NCBI RefSeq assembly: GCF_946479605.1
Contig: NZ_CAMLGT010000235.1
Location: 1 to 5,909, forward strand
Length of the DNA: 5,909 bases
Direction: 5' to 3'
From: an uncultured Lacibacter sp.
Lineage (GTDB): Bacteria > Bacteroidota > Bacteroidia > Chitinophagales > Chitinophagaceae
Positions within the stretch are counted from its first letter, which is position 1; each line of letters begins with the position of its first letter. Below the pieces are notes generated by a model that saw nothing but the letters and a program-made list of their open reading frames with translations, searched no databases and had not been told where the DNA came from. Both the position numbers and the translations under genes were made by a program. Below, piece after piece: positions 5,570 to 5,909 of the stretch.

Positions 5570-5577
5570 CAAATGTA
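5570..5577 (-). promoter_or_regulatory. Bacteroidota -7 promoter box of the GNAT-like gene
   Basis: TACATTTG on the minus strand is a perfect match to TAnnTTTG, 18 bp before the chosen ATG. The -33 element is poor: two TTG triplets lie 10-16 bp upstream instead of the usual 19-21. A leader of about 14 nt is expected. Confidence 0.5.
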
Positions 5578-5596
5578 AGGGTTCGTGCAACAACGA

Positions 5597-5909
<313 letters not shown>

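Overview
The window looks like a chromosomal segment of a Bacteroidota bacterium, most likely from the Chitinophagaceae or a close relative. This is inferred from protein style (a two-lipoyl-domain pyruvate dehydrogenase E2 starting MAEVIRMPLL, and a DnaX with a Bacteroidota-type C-terminus), scarce Shine-Dalgarno sequences, and promoter-like TAnnTTTG boxes. Most genes are household genes. No tRNA, rRNA, CRISPR array, insertion sequence or phage gene was seen, and no stretch over 300 bases lacks a gene.

Layout. At the left edge, on the minus strand, lies the N-terminal part of a pyruvate dehydrogenase E2 gene (1-706, running off the window). It is separated by 208 bp from a divergent small lipoprotein gene (915-1355, plus). 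That gene converges on dnaX (1352-3142, minus), and the two stop codons share the palindrome TTAA. Upstream of dnaX on the same strand are a ferritin-like/VIT1-CCC1 fusion, probably an iron exporter (3193-4305), and an uncharacterised GNAT-like protein (4391-5551). The gaps between these three are 50 and 85 bp, so they could be partly co-transcribed, although the 85-bp gap contains its own promoter-like and operator-like signals. An 83-bp divergent spacer leads to the 5' part of glycerol kinase (glpK, 5635 to the right edge, plus).

The genes do not form one pathway. They cover pyruvate oxidation, DNA replication, metal homeostasis and glycerol use.

The most interesting observations are below gene level. 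(1) A run of nine A sits in dnaX at the end of the clamp-loader core. Slippage in either direction meets a stop codon within three codons, which would give a gamma-like short form. (2) Two copies of a 7-nt-periodic repeat lie in the disordered dnaX linker and are read in different frames, so the repeat is a DNA-level element. (3) A 17-bp perfect inverted repeat covers the start codon of the iron transporter gene, downstream of a candidate -7 box and other symmetric motifs.
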